A stretch of DNA of 64,000 bases from Mesorhizobium sp. WSM4904 (GTDB lineage: Bacteria; Pseudomonadota; Alphaproteobacteria; Rhizobiales; Rhizobiaceae), in assembly GCF_029674545.1 (NCBI RefSeq), contig NZ_CP121354.1, positions 5,217,001 to 5,281,000 of the forward strand, in the 5' to 3' direction. Of this stretch, positions 42,821 through 51,824 are shown in pieces. How positions within the stretch are numbered: position 1 is the first letter of the stretch; each line of letters opens with the position of its first letter. Under the pieces are notes generated by a model. The model was given only the letters and a program-made list of their open reading frames with translations. It ran no database searches and was not told where the DNA came from. Position numbers and translations under genes: made by a program.

Positions 42821-44759
42821 CCGCCGCCGGCTGGCGATCCTTTTCGCGGGCGGCGTCTATCTGCTGCTCGCCGCCGGGTTGATCGCCACCAACATCGCCG
42901 ATATCCAGGGCAGCGAAGCGGTGCGCGCGCTGCTCCTCGACTATGCCTATTGGCCGCGGCTCACCGTTTCGCTGCTGGCGGGCGCGGCCCTCGGCCTGGC
43001 CGGCGTCCTGATGCAGCAGGCGCTGCAGAACCCGCTCGCCGCGCCCGAGACGCTCGGCGTCAATGCCGGCGCGCATCTGGCGCTGACCGTCGGCGTGCTT
43101 GCCGCGCCCGCCTTGCATGCCGCTCATCCCGAGCCGCTCGCGATTGCCGGCGCCCTCACGGCCTGGGGGCTGATCGCGGCGATCGGCTGGCGGCGCCGCG
43201 CCGATCCGACGACGCTGATCCTCTCAGGCTTCGTCGTCAGCTTCGCGCTCGGCTCGGTCTCCAGCCTCTTGACGCTGCTCAACCAGCAATATCTTGCCTC
43301 GATGTTCATCTGGGGCGCCGGCTCGCTGGTCGAGGACGGCTGGACCGGCGTCGAGCAACTGGCGCTGCGCGTCGCTGTCGGCGCGATCGTCACCGCCGCC
43401 CTGGCGCGACCCCTGCTGATCCTCGGTTTCGGCGAGCAGCAGGCAAAAAGCCTCGGCCTGTCGAAGCTCTCGAAGCCGCTGCTGCTTGCCACCGCCGTGC
43501 TGCTGTCGGCAAGCGTGGCGGCCGCCGTCGGCATCATCGGCTTCGTCGGGCTGGCGGCGCCGCATCTGGCGCGTGTGCTCGGCGCGGAAAAACTCGGCGA
43601 GCGACTCGTCGCCGCGCCGCTGGCCGGTGCCGGCCTGGTGCTCCTCGTCGACCAGCTCATCCAGCGCCTGCCGCCCGACCAGGCGGCGAACCTGCCCACC
43701 GGCGCCGTCACCGCGCTGATCGGCGCGCCAATGCTGATCTTCTTGCTGAGACGGGTGCCGCGCCTGATGCTGGAGACAGGCGGCAGGATCGTCACTCGTC
43801 TCGGCGGCGGCAGCGCAGGGCGGCCGATGGTCGTGCTTGCCGGCTTGGCCATCCTGCTCGCCCTTGCGCTTGCTCTTGCCTTCCTTCTTGGCCGCGCACC
43901 CGATGGCTTCGGTCTCCATCCGGAGGCGTTTGCCTGGCGCCTGCCACGCGTCGTCGCCGCCTGCGGGTCGGGGCTTGGGCTCGGCGTCGCCGGCTGCCTC
44001 GTCCAGCGCCTGTTCGCCAACCCGATGGCGAGCCCGGAAATCCTCGGCATCGGCGGCGGCGTCGCCATGGGGTTGATCGCGGTGCTGCTCATCTTTGCCG
44101 ATGCCGGCGCCGGGCTGCAGCTCTTCGGCGCGACGGTCGGCGCGCTTGTCGTCACCGGCACCATACTGCTGCTCGGCCTCGACCGCGGCTTCACGCCGGA
44201 ACGGCTGCTGTTGACCGGCATCGCCATCACCGCCCTGCTCGACGCTTCGAGCCTGCTGTTTCTCGCACTTGGCGATCCGCGCTCCGGCCAGGTGCTCGCC
44301 TGGCTGAGCGGCTCGACTTATTGGGTGGAACCCGACTTCGCGATCGTCGTGCTCCTGGCCGGCCTCGCCGGGCTGGCGCTCTCGGCGCTTGCCTGCCGCT
44401 GGCTGGAGATCCTGCCGCTCGGCGCCGGCGTCGCGACCGGCCTCGGCGTTCCGCTTAGCGCCGCGCGACTGGCGGTGCTGGTGCTGGCGGCGATCGCGAC
44501 GGCGGCCGCGGCGCTGGTCGTCGGCCCGATGAGCTTCGTCGGGCTGCTCGCGCCGCATCTGGCCGGGCTGATGGGCCTGCGCCGCGCCGGGCCGCAATTG
44601 TTCGGCTCGGCGATAGCAGGGGCGGCGCTGGTGGTGTTCGCCGACTGGACCGGCCGCGTTGTGTTTGCTCCGACGGAGTTGCCGGCAGGGGTGCTGTCGG
44701 TGCTGATCGGAAGTTTGGCGGCGATGGGGGTTTTGCTCGGCAGGAAGGCGGCGAGCTGA
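42810..44759 (+). CDS. fhuB: Fused siderophore ABC transporter permease (FhuB type)
   Basis: The 649-residue integral membrane protein has two FecCD halves. Each half has the typical arginine segment (WPRLTVSLLAGAALGLAGVL and WRLPRVVAACGSGLGLGVAG), the following QNPLAAPETLGV or ANPMASPEILGI, and VGIIGFVGLAAPHLARVL or VGPMSFVGLLAPHLAGLM, which contacts the ATPase. The fused form is characteristic of FhuB, the ferric hydroxamate permease. The gene overlaps fhuD by 11 bp. No FhuC-type ATPase follows; the next 300 bp are repeats. Confidence 0.92.
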   Translation: MLHDRRRLAILFAGGVYLLLAAGLIATNIADIQGSEAVRALLLDYAYWPRLTVSLLAGAALGLAGVLMQQALQNPLAAPETLGVNAGAHLALTVGVLAAPALHAAHPEPLAIAGALTAWGLIAAIGWRRRADPTTLILSGFVVSFALGSVSSLLTLLNQQYLASMFIWGAGSLVEDGWTGVEQLALRVAVGAIVTAALARPLLILGFGEQQAKSLGLSKLSKPLLLATAVLLSASVAAAVGIIGFVGLAAPHLARVLGAEKLGERLVAAPLAGAGLVLLVDQLIQRLPPDQAANLPTGAVTALIGAPMLIFLLRRVPRLMLETGGRIVTRLGGGSAGRPMVVLAGLAILLALALALAFLLGRAPDGFGLHPEAFAWRLPRVVAACGSGLGLGVAGCLVQRLFANPMASPEILGIGGGVAMGLIAVLLIFADAGAGLQLFGATVGALVVTGTILLLGLDRGFTPERLLLTGIAITALLDASSLLFLALGDPRSGQVLAWLSGSTYWVEPDFAIVVLLAGLAGLALSALACRWLEILPLGAGVATGLGVPLSAARLAVLVLAAIATAAAALVVGPMSFVGLLAPHLAGLMGLRRAGPQLFGSAIAGAALVVFADWTGRVVFAPTELPAGVLSVLIGSLAAMGVLLGRKAAS

Positions 44760-44794
44760 GATTGCGAGACAATCTGCCTCGTCCGCGCTCTACG

Positions 44795-44966
44795 GCGCCC
44801 CCCTCTGTCCTGCCGGACATCTCCCCCACTTGGGGGGAGATTGGCAGTTCCCGCGACGGCGCCGCTTCTTCAACGCCGGGAGATTGGCGAAGACCTGCGT
44901 CATCCGATCTCCCCCCTTGTGGTCCCACAAGGGGGGAGATGTCCGGCAGGACAGAGGGGGCGCGAA
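44795..44966. repeat. Inverted mosaic repeat after the siderophore operon
   Basis: The left arm reads GCGCCCCCCTCTGTCCTGCC with CATCTCCCCCACTTGGGGGG; the right arm reads CCCACAAGGGGGGAGATGTC with GGCAGGACAGAGGGGGCGCG. It fills the 311-base gap between fhuB and the next gene and is in the same family as 10618-10782. Nothing else is seen between 44760 and 45070. Confidence 0.85.
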
Positions 44967-45070
44967 GGATCGCGGCGCTGAAATAACCGACTCTGTCAGC
45001 AAGCTCATTATCCGCCGTTTCCGCTTCGCCCTGCCTGCGCTAGATTCGCATTTGCAACAGGATCGCCGCC

Positions 45071-45793
45071 ATGATCGTCCAGGCCTGCATCAACGGCGCC
45101 CGCGCCGCCGATTTCCATCCTGCCCTGCCGCTCGACCCGGACGCCATGGCGCGTGACGGCGCCGCCTCGGTCGCTGCAGGCGCAGCCGAACTCCATGTCC
45201 ACGCGCGCGGCGCCGACCGCCAGGAAAGCCTCGCCCCGGAAGCGATGGACCGGACGGTGGCGGCGCTGCGCCGTGCCTGTCCGGGCACGCTGATCGGCGT
45301 CTCCACCGGCGCCTGGATCGAAAAGGACGACAGGCGCACGCTCGCGGCTATCGCCGCCTGGCACGAGTTGCCCGACTATGCCTCAGTCAATCTCAGCGAG
45401 GCGGCGGCGCCCGAGGTGATGGAGGCCCTGCGCGAGCGCGGCGTCGGTATCGAGGCCGGGCTGGCCTCGATCGGCGACGCGCTCAGGCTCGCCAGCCTCG
45501 ATCACGGCCGCCGGGTGCTGCGGGTGCTGATCGAGATTTCCGAGCAGACGCTGGACGAGGCCTTTGCCGTCGCCAACGGCATCGAAAAGGTGCTGCAGCG
45601 CGAGGGCATCCACCGCTCGATCCTGCTGCATGGCGAGAACGCCACCGTGTGGCCTTTTGTTCAGCGGGCGGCGCTGCGGAAATTTTCGACCCGCGTTGGG
45701 TTGGAGGATGGCAAGGAGCTGCCGGACGGCAGCGTGGCCGACAGCAATGTGGCGCTGGTGGCGGCGGCGGTGGGGATTTATCGCTCGCGGTGA
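45071..45793 (+). CDS. Beta-keto acid cleavage enzyme (BKACE, DUF849)
   Basis: The 240-residue product opens IVQACINGARAADFHPALPL and has AAGAAELHVHARGADRQESL, whose HVH supplies zinc ligands. LHGENATVWPFVQRAALRKF and TRVGLEDGKELPDG complete the fold. BKACE enzymes condense a beta-keto acid with acetyl-CoA to give acetoacetate and a new CoA ester. The product is shorter than the usual 270-310 residues and the substrate is unknown. No neighbour helps to assign it. Confidence 0.87.
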   Translation: MIVQACINGARAADFHPALPLDPDAMARDGAASVAAGAAELHVHARGADRQESLAPEAMDRTVAALRRACPGTLIGVSTGAWIEKDDRRTLAAIAAWHELPDYASVNLSEAAAPEVMEALRERGVGIEAGLASIGDALRLASLDHGRRVLRVLIEISEQTLDEAFAVANGIEKVLQREGIHRSILLHGENATVWPFVQRAALRKFSTRVGLEDGKELPDGSVADSNVALVAAAVGIYRSR

Positions 45794-46185
45794 AGGTAGC
45801 TGGTTAGGCCAGCGGGACAGCGCCCCCCTCTGGCCTGCCGGCCATCTCCCCCACTTGGGCTACGCTATGCACATCTTCTGTGACTGGCGTGACTGATCGG
45901 GCCGAGGCTTGATTGCCACGTGGTTCCCCCAATCCGTCGCTGCTTCGCAGCGCCACCTTTCCCCCCTCCGGAGGGAAAGGAAGGGGAGCGTTGCTGGACG
46001 AGCGTTGACGGCAAAAAGCCTGGCGCCTTTCCTCTACCCCGTCGATCGGGGGAGAGGTGGCTCGGCGAAGCCGAGACGGAGTGGGGGTCGACCAGCGCTA
46101 TATCAGACAATGCATGCGCCAAGCCGCCATGCACGCTATCGCCAAAGACCAGCCGCTTGGAAATGTGTGCATCCCCTGCGAAATC
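45794..46185. repeat. Repeat-rich gap between the BKACE gene and thuB
   Basis: This holds half of a mosaic repeat (GCGCCCCCCTCTGGCCTGCC and CATCTCCCCCACTTGG, about 45820-45860) and a variant inverted repeat (GCCACCTTTCCCCCCTCCGG near 45950, GGAGAGGTGGCTCGGCGAAG near 46050). No gene is credible in these 392 bases. Confidence 0.7.
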
Positions 46186-47244
46186 TCACTGCGTGTCCGC
46201 GTTGGCCCTCAGCTCGGCGCGCTTCTCGTCGGACACCACGGCGAGATCCAGCACCTTCTGCAAGCCCGCGGCGTGGCGGAAGTTCGGCTCGGTCTGCACG
46301 CCGCTGCCAACGGCATCGACGAAGCGCTGGTAGTTGGTCGGCACGGTGCCGGCATCGAGTTCTTCCCATTTGGCGTTCTCGACATTCTCGCCGACGCAGG
46401 CCTTGAGCAGCGAGCCGTTGAGATTGTGCACCACCTCGATGCCGCCCTTGTCGCCATAGACGCGCAGCCTGAGCTCGTTCAGATGACCGGTCGCCCAGCG
46501 GCTGGCGTGCACGACGCCGAAGGCGCCGTTGGCGAAGTCGAGCGTCATGGCGAAGCTGTCATTTGCGTCGAGCTGATATTCGCCGATGCGGTTGTCCGGC
46601 GCCTTGTCGAAGGCGCGCAGCCGGCAGAAGACATGGTCGATGTCGAGCGCCGCGCCATAGCTGGCGAAATCGAGGATATGGATGCCGACGTCGCCGAGCA
46701 CGCCGTTGGAGCCATGGCCGCGCGACAGCCGCCACAGCCATTTCGGATCGGTGCGCCAGTCGCCCCAGAATTTCGACACCAGCCAGCTCTGCAAATAGGA
46801 CGCCTCGACATGGCGCACCGTGCCGATCTCACCCGCCTGCACCATCTTCCGCGCCTTCTGCAGCGGCGCCACGTTGCGATAGGTGAGGTTGACCATGTTG
46901 ACGATGCCTGCGGCCTCCGCGGCATCGGCCATCTCGCTCGCCTTGCCGAAATTCTCGGCCAGCGGCTTTTCGCACAGCACCGGCTTGCCGGCGGCGATCA
47001 GCGCCATGGTGGTTGGGTGGTGGATGCGGTCGGGCGTGACATTGGCGACGGCGTCGAAATCGCCCCAGTCGAGCGCCGCCTCCAGCGAGGTCAGGCGCTT
47101 CGGGATGTTGTAATTGTCGGCGAATTCGCCGACGCGGGCCGGGTCGACATCGACCGCGCCGACGATGTCGACGCCCTCGATGGCGCTGAAGCGGCGGGCA
47201 TGTTCCTGCGCCATCCAGCCGGTACCAAGTATCAAAAGCCGCAT
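46186..47244 (-). CDS. thuB: Gfo/Idh/MocA-family sugar dehydrogenase, ThuB-like
   Basis: The 352-residue protein has an N-terminal NAD-binding Rossmann fold (LLILGTGWMAQEHARRFSAI) and the family signature GKPVLCEKPLAENFGKASEM, whose EKP carries the catalytic Lys. The C-terminal alpha/beta domain contains GHGSNGVLGDVGIHILDFAS, with the conserved GG-type Asp/His pair. The gene follows thuA by 88 bp on the same strand, which matches the rhizobial thuAB pair involved in oxidation of trehalose and related disaccharides to 3-keto derivatives. The gene symbol rests on this context. Confidence 0.85.
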   Translation of the reverse strand: MRLLILGTGWMAQEHARRFSAIEGVDIVGAVDVDPARVGEFADNYNIPKRLTSLEAALDWGDFDAVANVTPDRIHHPTTMALIAAGKPVLCEKPLAENFGKASEMADAAEAAGIVNMVNLTYRNVAPLQKARKMVQAGEIGTVRHVEASYLQSWLVSKFWGDWRTDPKWLWRLSRGHGSNGVLGDVGIHILDFASYGAALDIDHVFCRLRAFDKAPDNRIGEYQLDANDSFAMTLDFANGAFGVVHASRWATGHLNELRLRVYGDKGGIEVVHNLNGSLLKACVGENVENAKWEELDAGTVPTNYQRFVDAVGSGVQTEPNFRHAAGLQKVLDLAVVSDEKRAELRANADTQ

Positions 47245-47332
47245 TTTCTTGCACTCCGAGCAAATTGGTTCGATTCAAATGATGCGGCGCAATGTGGCCT
47301 AAGCCTCGTCGTCGCGCAATTCCCGAGTGCTT

Positions 47333-48118
47333 CTAGCGGAAACCGGCCTCGCCGGATGCGTGCAGCTTGCCGCCGCGCTCGACGATCGGCTCCAGCGCCT
47401 TCTCGACCGGCACGTTCGGCGCGTCGAGGATGGCCGGCTTCGAGCCTTGCGGGTTATGCGCCCACTTCACCGCGTTGCGCAGCACCTTGTGCACGGTGGC
47501 GTCGTGATAGGTCGGATAGGTCTCATGGCCAGGTCGGAAGTAGAAGACGTTGCCCGCGCCGCGCCGGTAGGTCAGGCCCGAGCGGAACACCTCACCGCCC
47601 TGGAACCAGGAAATGAAGACCGTTTCCAGCGGCTCGGGAACGGCGAACTGCTCGCCATACATCTCCTCGTTCTCGAGCTCGAAATACTCGCCGATGCCTT
47701 CGGCGATCGGATGGCTGGGGCTCGTCACCCAGAGCCGCTCGCGCTCGCCGGCCTCGCGCCATTTCAGCGTGCAGGGCGTACCCGTCAGCCGCTTGAAGAT
47801 TTTCGAGAAATGGCCGGAATGAAGCACGATCAGCCCCATGCCTTCGAAGACGCGGCGGGCGACGCGCTCTACCACCTCATCGGCCACCGCGCCGTGGTCC
47901 TTATGGCCCCACCAGACGAGCACGTCGGTCTCGGCAAGGCGGGATTCCGGCAGGCCGTGCTCCGGCTGCTCCAGCGTCGCGGTCGATGCGGAGATCGCCT
48001 CGTCGGCGTTGAGCGCGTTGGCGATGGTGGTGTGCATGCCTTGCGGATAGATGGAGGCTACCACCTCGTTGGTTCGCTCATGGATGTTCTCGCCCCAGAC
48101 GACAGCGCGTATTGTCAT
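47333..48118 (-). CDS. thuA: Trehalose utilisation protein ThuA
   Basis: The 261-residue product is a ThuA-family (class I glutamine amidotransferase-like fold) protein. Visible segments are [59 protein letters not shown] and [16 protein letters not shown]. The start is ATG 48118 behind GAGGAAACC. Together with ThuB it acts in metabolism of trehalose-type disaccharides. The usual transporter genes (thuEFGK) are not in the window. Confidence 0.9.
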   Translation of the reverse strand: MTIRAVVWGENIHERTNEVVASIYPQGMHTTIANALNADEAISASTATLEQPEHGLPESRLAETDVLVWWGHKDHGAVADEVVERVARRVFEGMGLIVLHSGHFSKIFKRLTGTPCTLKWREAGERERLWVTSPSHPIAEGIGEYFELENEEMYGEQFAVPEPLETVFISWFQGGEVFRSGLTYRRGAGNVFYFRPGHETYPTYHDATVHKVLRNAVKWAHNPQGSKPAILDAPNVPVEKALEPIVERGGKLHASGEAGFR

Positions 48119-48494
48119 GGTTTCCTCGTGCACGATTGTGAGGGTGGAGCCGCCCCGGCGGTCATTCATAAAGACTTAGGGCTGTATTGGAAGGGTGTTT
48201 CGAGCGCCGCGCTTGCGCCCCGGCCTCGCAAGTTCGTCATTCTAGGGCGGAGCAAGGAGCGAAGCGACGCGCGCAGACCCTAGAATCCATGCCGTGACCG
48301 CTGCCGAAGAGCAGAGCGGTGCAGAACAAAGGATCGTTCTGCACCGGAGCGACGTTCATATGTAATGGCATGGATTCTAGGGTCTGCGCTCCGCTTCGCG
48401 TCGCTTCGCCCTAGAATGATGGGTGGACGGCCCCTTGCGGCATCGAATGTGCCAAACTGGTCGTGTTGGAACCCAGCGGAGGAGACCGTCCGTC
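48119..48494. other. Gap with a long palindromic repeat and the left end of an insertion sequence
   Basis: The first 110 bases are the thuA upstream region without a recognisable site. The palindromic repeat follows at 48236-48420, then the left end of the IS110-family element. No gene is credible. Confidence 0.5.
48236..48420. repeat. Long palindromic repeat (GTCATTCTAGGGCG family)
   Basis: The left arm GTCATTCTAGGGCGGAGC, GAAGCGACGCGCGCAGACCC and TAGAATCCATGCC is inverted in the right arm GGCATGGATTCTAGGGTCTG and TCGCTTCGCCCTAGAATGAT. Each arm is about 65 bp, with a centre of about 50 bp. It is related to 28090-28236 and 52133-52385. An IS110-family element begins at its right edge. Confidence 0.85.
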
Positions 48495-49624
48495 ATGCAA
48501 GCTATCAGATTTGGAATCGATTTGGCCAAGAACGTGTTTCAGGTGCACGGCGTGGATGCAGCCGGGCAGGTGGTGGTGCAGCGCCAGCTGCGGCGCGCGC
48601 AGGTGGAGAAGTTCTTCGCCGCGCAGCCGCCGGCGCTGATCGGCATGGAGGCGTGCGGCTCGGCCCATCATTGGGCCCGCACGCTGAGCGCGCTCGGCCA
48701 CGAGGTCAAGCTGATGCCGCCGGCCTATGTGAAGCCCTATGTTGCGCGCAACAAGAACGATGCCCGCGATGCGCAAGGCTGTTGCGAGGCGGTGAGCCGG
48801 CCCGACATGCGCTTCGTGCCGATCAAGACGGTCGAACAGCAATGGGCCCGAGCGCTGCATCGCACACGTGACCTTCTGGTGCGCCAGCGCACGCAACTGG
48901 CCAACGCCATGCGTGGGCAGCTCTATGAGATGGGTCTGATAGGTGCCAAGGGGGCCGCAGGCATCGAGGCCCTGCTGCAGCGCATCGAGGCAGCCGATGA
49001 AGCCATTCCCGCGGCGCTGTTGATCTGTCTGGCGCCTCTGGCCGGGCAATGGCGGGCGCTGGATGGCGAGATCGGCAAGCTGGACAAGCAGATCCTGGCT
49101 CAGGTCAGGCAGCAGCGAGCGGCCTTGCGGCTGACGACGATCCCGAGCGTCGGCCCGATCATCGCGCATGCAGCCGTCGCCACCATCGGCGATGGCCGCC
49201 AGTTCGCTTCGGCCAGGGACTTCGCCGCCTGGCTGGGCCTGACCCGCAAGAGCCATGACACCGGCGGCAAGCACAGCTTGACGGGCCATATCAGCCGCGC
49301 CGGCGACAGGGACCTGCGAAGGCTGCTCATTCTGGGCGCCAGTTCCTGGTTGCGCCAGGTCAGGGCCAAACCCGACAAGGGCTCACCCTGGGTTCGCGGC
49401 CTGCTGGCCAGGCGGCCGGTCAAGGTCGCCGTCGTCGCCCAGGCGGCCAAGACCGCCCGCATCATCTGGGCAATGCTGCAATCGGGACAGGAATACAGGG
49501 CGCCGACTGCGGCATAAACGCAAATCGAGGCCCTCAACAAGCGTAAGGAGCAAAAAGCAGCACGGCAAAATGGTCAGGACCTGGGTCGAGACACTCCGCC
49601 TTCGTCATCGCGATACAAAGCGCG
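48421..49624. mobile_element. IS110-family insertion sequence (ends approximate)
   Basis: The element carries one IS110-type transposase. The sequence CTAGAATGAT is present at 48411-48420 and again at 49625-49634, which may mark the target core. No clear long terminal inverted repeats are seen, as expected for IS110, so the boundaries are estimates. Confidence 0.7.
48495..49517 (+). CDS. IS110-family transposase
   Basis: The 340-residue product has the DEDD catalytic domain (GIDLAKNVFQVHGVDAAGQ with the first Asp, LIGMEACGSAHHWARTL with Glu, NKNDARDAQG with Asp) and the C-terminal transposase_20 domain (TIPSVGPIIAHAAVATIGDG, FAAWLGLTRKSHDTGGKHS, GDRDLRRLLILGASSWL), which contributes the nucleophilic Ser. 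It is full length. IS110 elements use a Holliday-like mechanism guided by a bridge RNA; the flanks (48421-48494 and 49518-49624) would encode that RNA. Confidence 0.93.
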   Translation: MQAIRFGIDLAKNVFQVHGVDAAGQVVVQRQLRRAQVEKFFAAQPPALIGMEACGSAHHWARTLSALGHEVKLMPPAYVKPYVARNKNDARDAQGCCEAVSRPDMRFVPIKTVEQQWARALHRTRDLLVRQRTQLANAMRGQLYEMGLIGAKGAAGIEALLQRIEAADEAIPAALLICLAPLAGQWRALDGEIGKLDKQILAQVRQQRAALRLTTIPSVGPIIAHAAVATIGDGRQFASARDFAAWLGLTRKSHDTGGKHSLTGHISRAGDRDLRRLLILGASSWLRQVRAKPDKGSPWVRGLLARRPVKVAVVAQAAKTARIIWAMLQSGQEYRAPTAA

Positions 49625-49824
49625 CTAGAATGATTGGAACTCGATCCGCGTAACCCTTGCGGGCCAGCGGTCTTCGAAATCGACCGCACTAAAGGCCGAA
49701 TACATGACCGCTCCAGACCTGCGCCGTCGTTGCCATTTTGCCTCTTGCCCAAAAGGGGCCGTCCATACATGACGAATTCACACCGCCAATTGGCAAGCGG
49801 CCTTTGCCGTGCGCAATATTGGCA
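49518..49824. other. Right flank of the IS110 element and upstream region of the DUF4239 gene
   Basis: The first about 107 bases belong to the element and could hold part of its bridge RNA. Bases 49635-49824 show no gene or repeat that I can support. Confidence 0.4.
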
Positions 49825-50580
49825 ATGGGCGAAGTGCTTGTAGGGACAGCGATCTTTGCTTGTCTGGCCGGGGCCTCGCTGGTCAGCCTGATGGTGCACG
49901 AGCGCTTCCCCGCCCACCACCGCCAGGACGACACCAGCGCCGTGGTGCGACTTGCCGCGAACCTCTTCGTGGTGATGTCGTCGCTGGTGCTCGGCCTGAT
50001 GATCAATTCGGCCAAGAACACGTTCGAGGCCATCGACGGCAATGTCCACGCCTTCGCCACCGATCTCATCCTGCTTGACCGAACGCTCCGACAGTACGGA
50101 CCGGAGACGGACAGCGCCCGGCAATCGCTCACCGCCTATGTCCAGCGCGTCGTCGACACTTCCGCCGCCGACAACGACACGACCGTCGTCCCGAACAAGC
50201 TGTCGGAGCTGCTGCTCAATCAGGTCGGCGATATCCTGGCGGGCTTGACGCCCGCGGACGCCAAGCAGACCGCCGCGCAGCAGGCCGCGACACAGCAGCT
50301 GCGGAAGGTGATCGAGCAACGCTGGATGCTGGCCGAGCAGTCCGAGGGCGCCATCCCCGCGCCGCTGATCGCCTTGCTCGTCGCTTGGCTGACACTGATC
50401 TTCGCCAGCTTCGGCTTCCGGGCACCGCGCAACGCCACCGTCGTCTGCACTTGCCTCATTTCCGGGGCGTTGGTGGCCGCGGCGATCTATCTGATCATGG
50501 ACATGGACACGCCCTTCTCCGGCCCGATCCAGGTCTCGCCGGCGCCGCTGCAAAGGGCGCTGGCGGAACTGACGCAGTGA
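49825..50580 (+). CDS. DUF4239 (bestrophin-like) membrane protein
   Basis: The 251-residue product has two N-terminal membrane segments (LVGTAIFACLAGASLVSLMV and LAANLFVVMSSLVLGLMIN) and two C-terminal ones (LIALLVAWLTLIFASFGF and VVCTCLISGALVAAAIYLIM). A soluble helical domain lies between them. This is the DUF4239/bestrophin-like layout, possibly a channel or sensor. The ATG at 49825 starts right before the first segment; an ATG at 49738 would add 29 residues without homology features. It converges with the glycosyltransferase gene (3-bp gap). Confidence 0.8.
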   Translation: MGEVLVGTAIFACLAGASLVSLMVHERFPAHHRQDDTSAVVRLAANLFVVMSSLVLGLMINSAKNTFEAIDGNVHAFATDLILLDRTLRQYGPETDSARQSLTAYVQRVVDTSAADNDTTVVPNKLSELLLNQVGDILAGLTPADAKQTAAQQAATQQLRKVIEQRWMLAEQSEGAIPAPLIALLVAWLTLIFASFGFRAPRNATVVCTCLISGALVAAAIYLIMDMDTPFSGPIQVSPAPLQRALAELTQ

Positions 50581-50582
50581 AA

Positions 50583-51824
50583 TCACCCGCCACCCAATGC
50601 TTCAATCAGCAACTTTGCCGCCACCGCCGCGCCGTCAGGGCGGATCAAGTGAGCGGCCGCGCCTGCCCGGACACGGGTCTCGGGCGCCAGCGCCGTCTCC
50701 AGCGCCTCGGACAATGACTCCGCTGTTGGCGTCGGGCCGTCATGCGCTGCGCCTATGCCGAGCTCAACCACCCGCCGCCCCCAATAGGACTGGTCGCCGA
50801 TCTGGGGCACCACCACCTGCGGCGCCCCTGCCCGCGCCGCGGCGACGGTCGTGCCGGCGCCGCCGTGATGGATGACCGCCGCCAGCCGGCCAAACAGCGC
50901 CTGCTGGTTGACATCGCCGACGGCGAAGCAATCGTCGCGCTCGTCGATCGGGCCGAGCTCTGCCCAGCCATGCGCGATGACCGTGCGCCGGCCCTTGGCG
51001 CGGATCGCCTCGATGGCCGCGCGTCCGGCTTCGCTCGCGACCGCAATGGAGCCGAAGCCGACATAGACCGGCGGCGCGCCGGCTTCGAGGAACGCCTCCA
51101 GCCCGTCGGGAAGCGGCCGTTCGTCGGCCAAGATCCAGGCGCCGGTCTGCAGGGCGCCGATCAGGTCCGAGGGCAGCCAGGGCCCGAGCGTCGGGTCGCA
51201 GGCAAGCAGGACGGGATCGCCGTAGACATAGTCGCGGACGTTGTCCAACGGAGGCAGCCCGAGCGACGCGCGGTGACTGTTGATCGCGCCGCCGAACAGC
51301 GCGTTCTTGGTCCGGATATCATGGTCCCAGAGCGCCATGTTGTCGGTCACGCCAGCAGGAAGCGGATGTCCGGGATACTCAAATGGCCGGTTGTGCGCCG
51401 ACGGGAGCCAGATCGGACAAAAGGTGCCAAGGATGTAGCGGATGCCCCGCTGCTCGGCGACCAGCCGCGCCGCGGCGCAGGAAGGAAAAAGGCCGCACGC
51501 CACCACTGCATCGCAGCCTTCGGCGGCCGCCATGAGCGTATCGTATTGCCTGGCGACGATCTCGGCCGCCTGGCCGGAGATAAGCTTGGCCCGGCCCTCG
51601 GGCGACGCCGATCTCCTGCGCCGCATCATCTCCTTTGTCCATTCACGCACCGGCGCGAAGGCCGGCGCCAGCGGCACGCCGGCGCGGGCGCACAGCGCGG
51701 CAAATTCCTCATCACCGGGGACGCTCACCCGCACCTCGGCGCCGAGCGCCTGCAGTCGCGAGCCAAGCGCCACCACTGGCTCGACGTCGCCGCGCGAGCC
51801 GTAAGTCGACAACAAAATCCGCAT
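50583..51824 (-). CDS. GT1-family glycosyltransferase (UGT/MGT-like)
   Basis: The 413-residue product is a GT-B enzyme. The N-terminal acceptor domain opens RILLSTYGSRGDVEPVVALG, as in sterol and macrolide glucosyltransferases. The C-terminal donor domain has PPVYVGFGSIAVASEAGRAA and VIHHGGAGTTVAAARAGAPQ, the nucleotide-sugar signature, followed by VVVPQIGDQSYWGRRVVELG. It transfers a sugar to a lipophilic acceptor such as a sterol, hopanoid or macrolide; the acceptor is unknown. The upstream ATG frame runs into non-coding sequence and is rejected. Confidence 0.9.
   Translation of the reverse strand: MRILLSTYGSRGDVEPVVALGSRLQALGAEVRVSVPGDEEFAALCARAGVPLAPAFAPVREWTKEMMRRRRSASPEGRAKLISGQAAEIVARQYDTLMAAAEGCDAVVACGLFPSCAAARLVAEQRGIRYILGTFCPIWLPSAHNRPFEYPGHPLPAGVTDNMALWDHDIRTKNALFGGAINSHRASLGLPPLDNVRDYVYGDPVLLACDPTLGPWLPSDLIGALQTGAWILADERPLPDGLEAFLEAGAPPVYVGFGSIAVASEAGRAAIEAIRAKGRRTVIAHGWAELGPIDERDDCFAVGDVNQQALFGRLAAVIHHGGAGTTVAAARAGAPQVVVPQIGDQSYWGRRVVELGIGAAHDGPTPTAESLSEALETALAPETRVRAGAAAHLIRPDGAAVAAKLLIEALGGG

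Noticed and set aside
46057..47616. 519-residue frame on the plus strand
   Set aside because: It lies opposite thuB, which has clear family motifs. Long antisense frames are expected in GC-rich DNA, and this one has no domain and His/Ala/Arg-rich composition.
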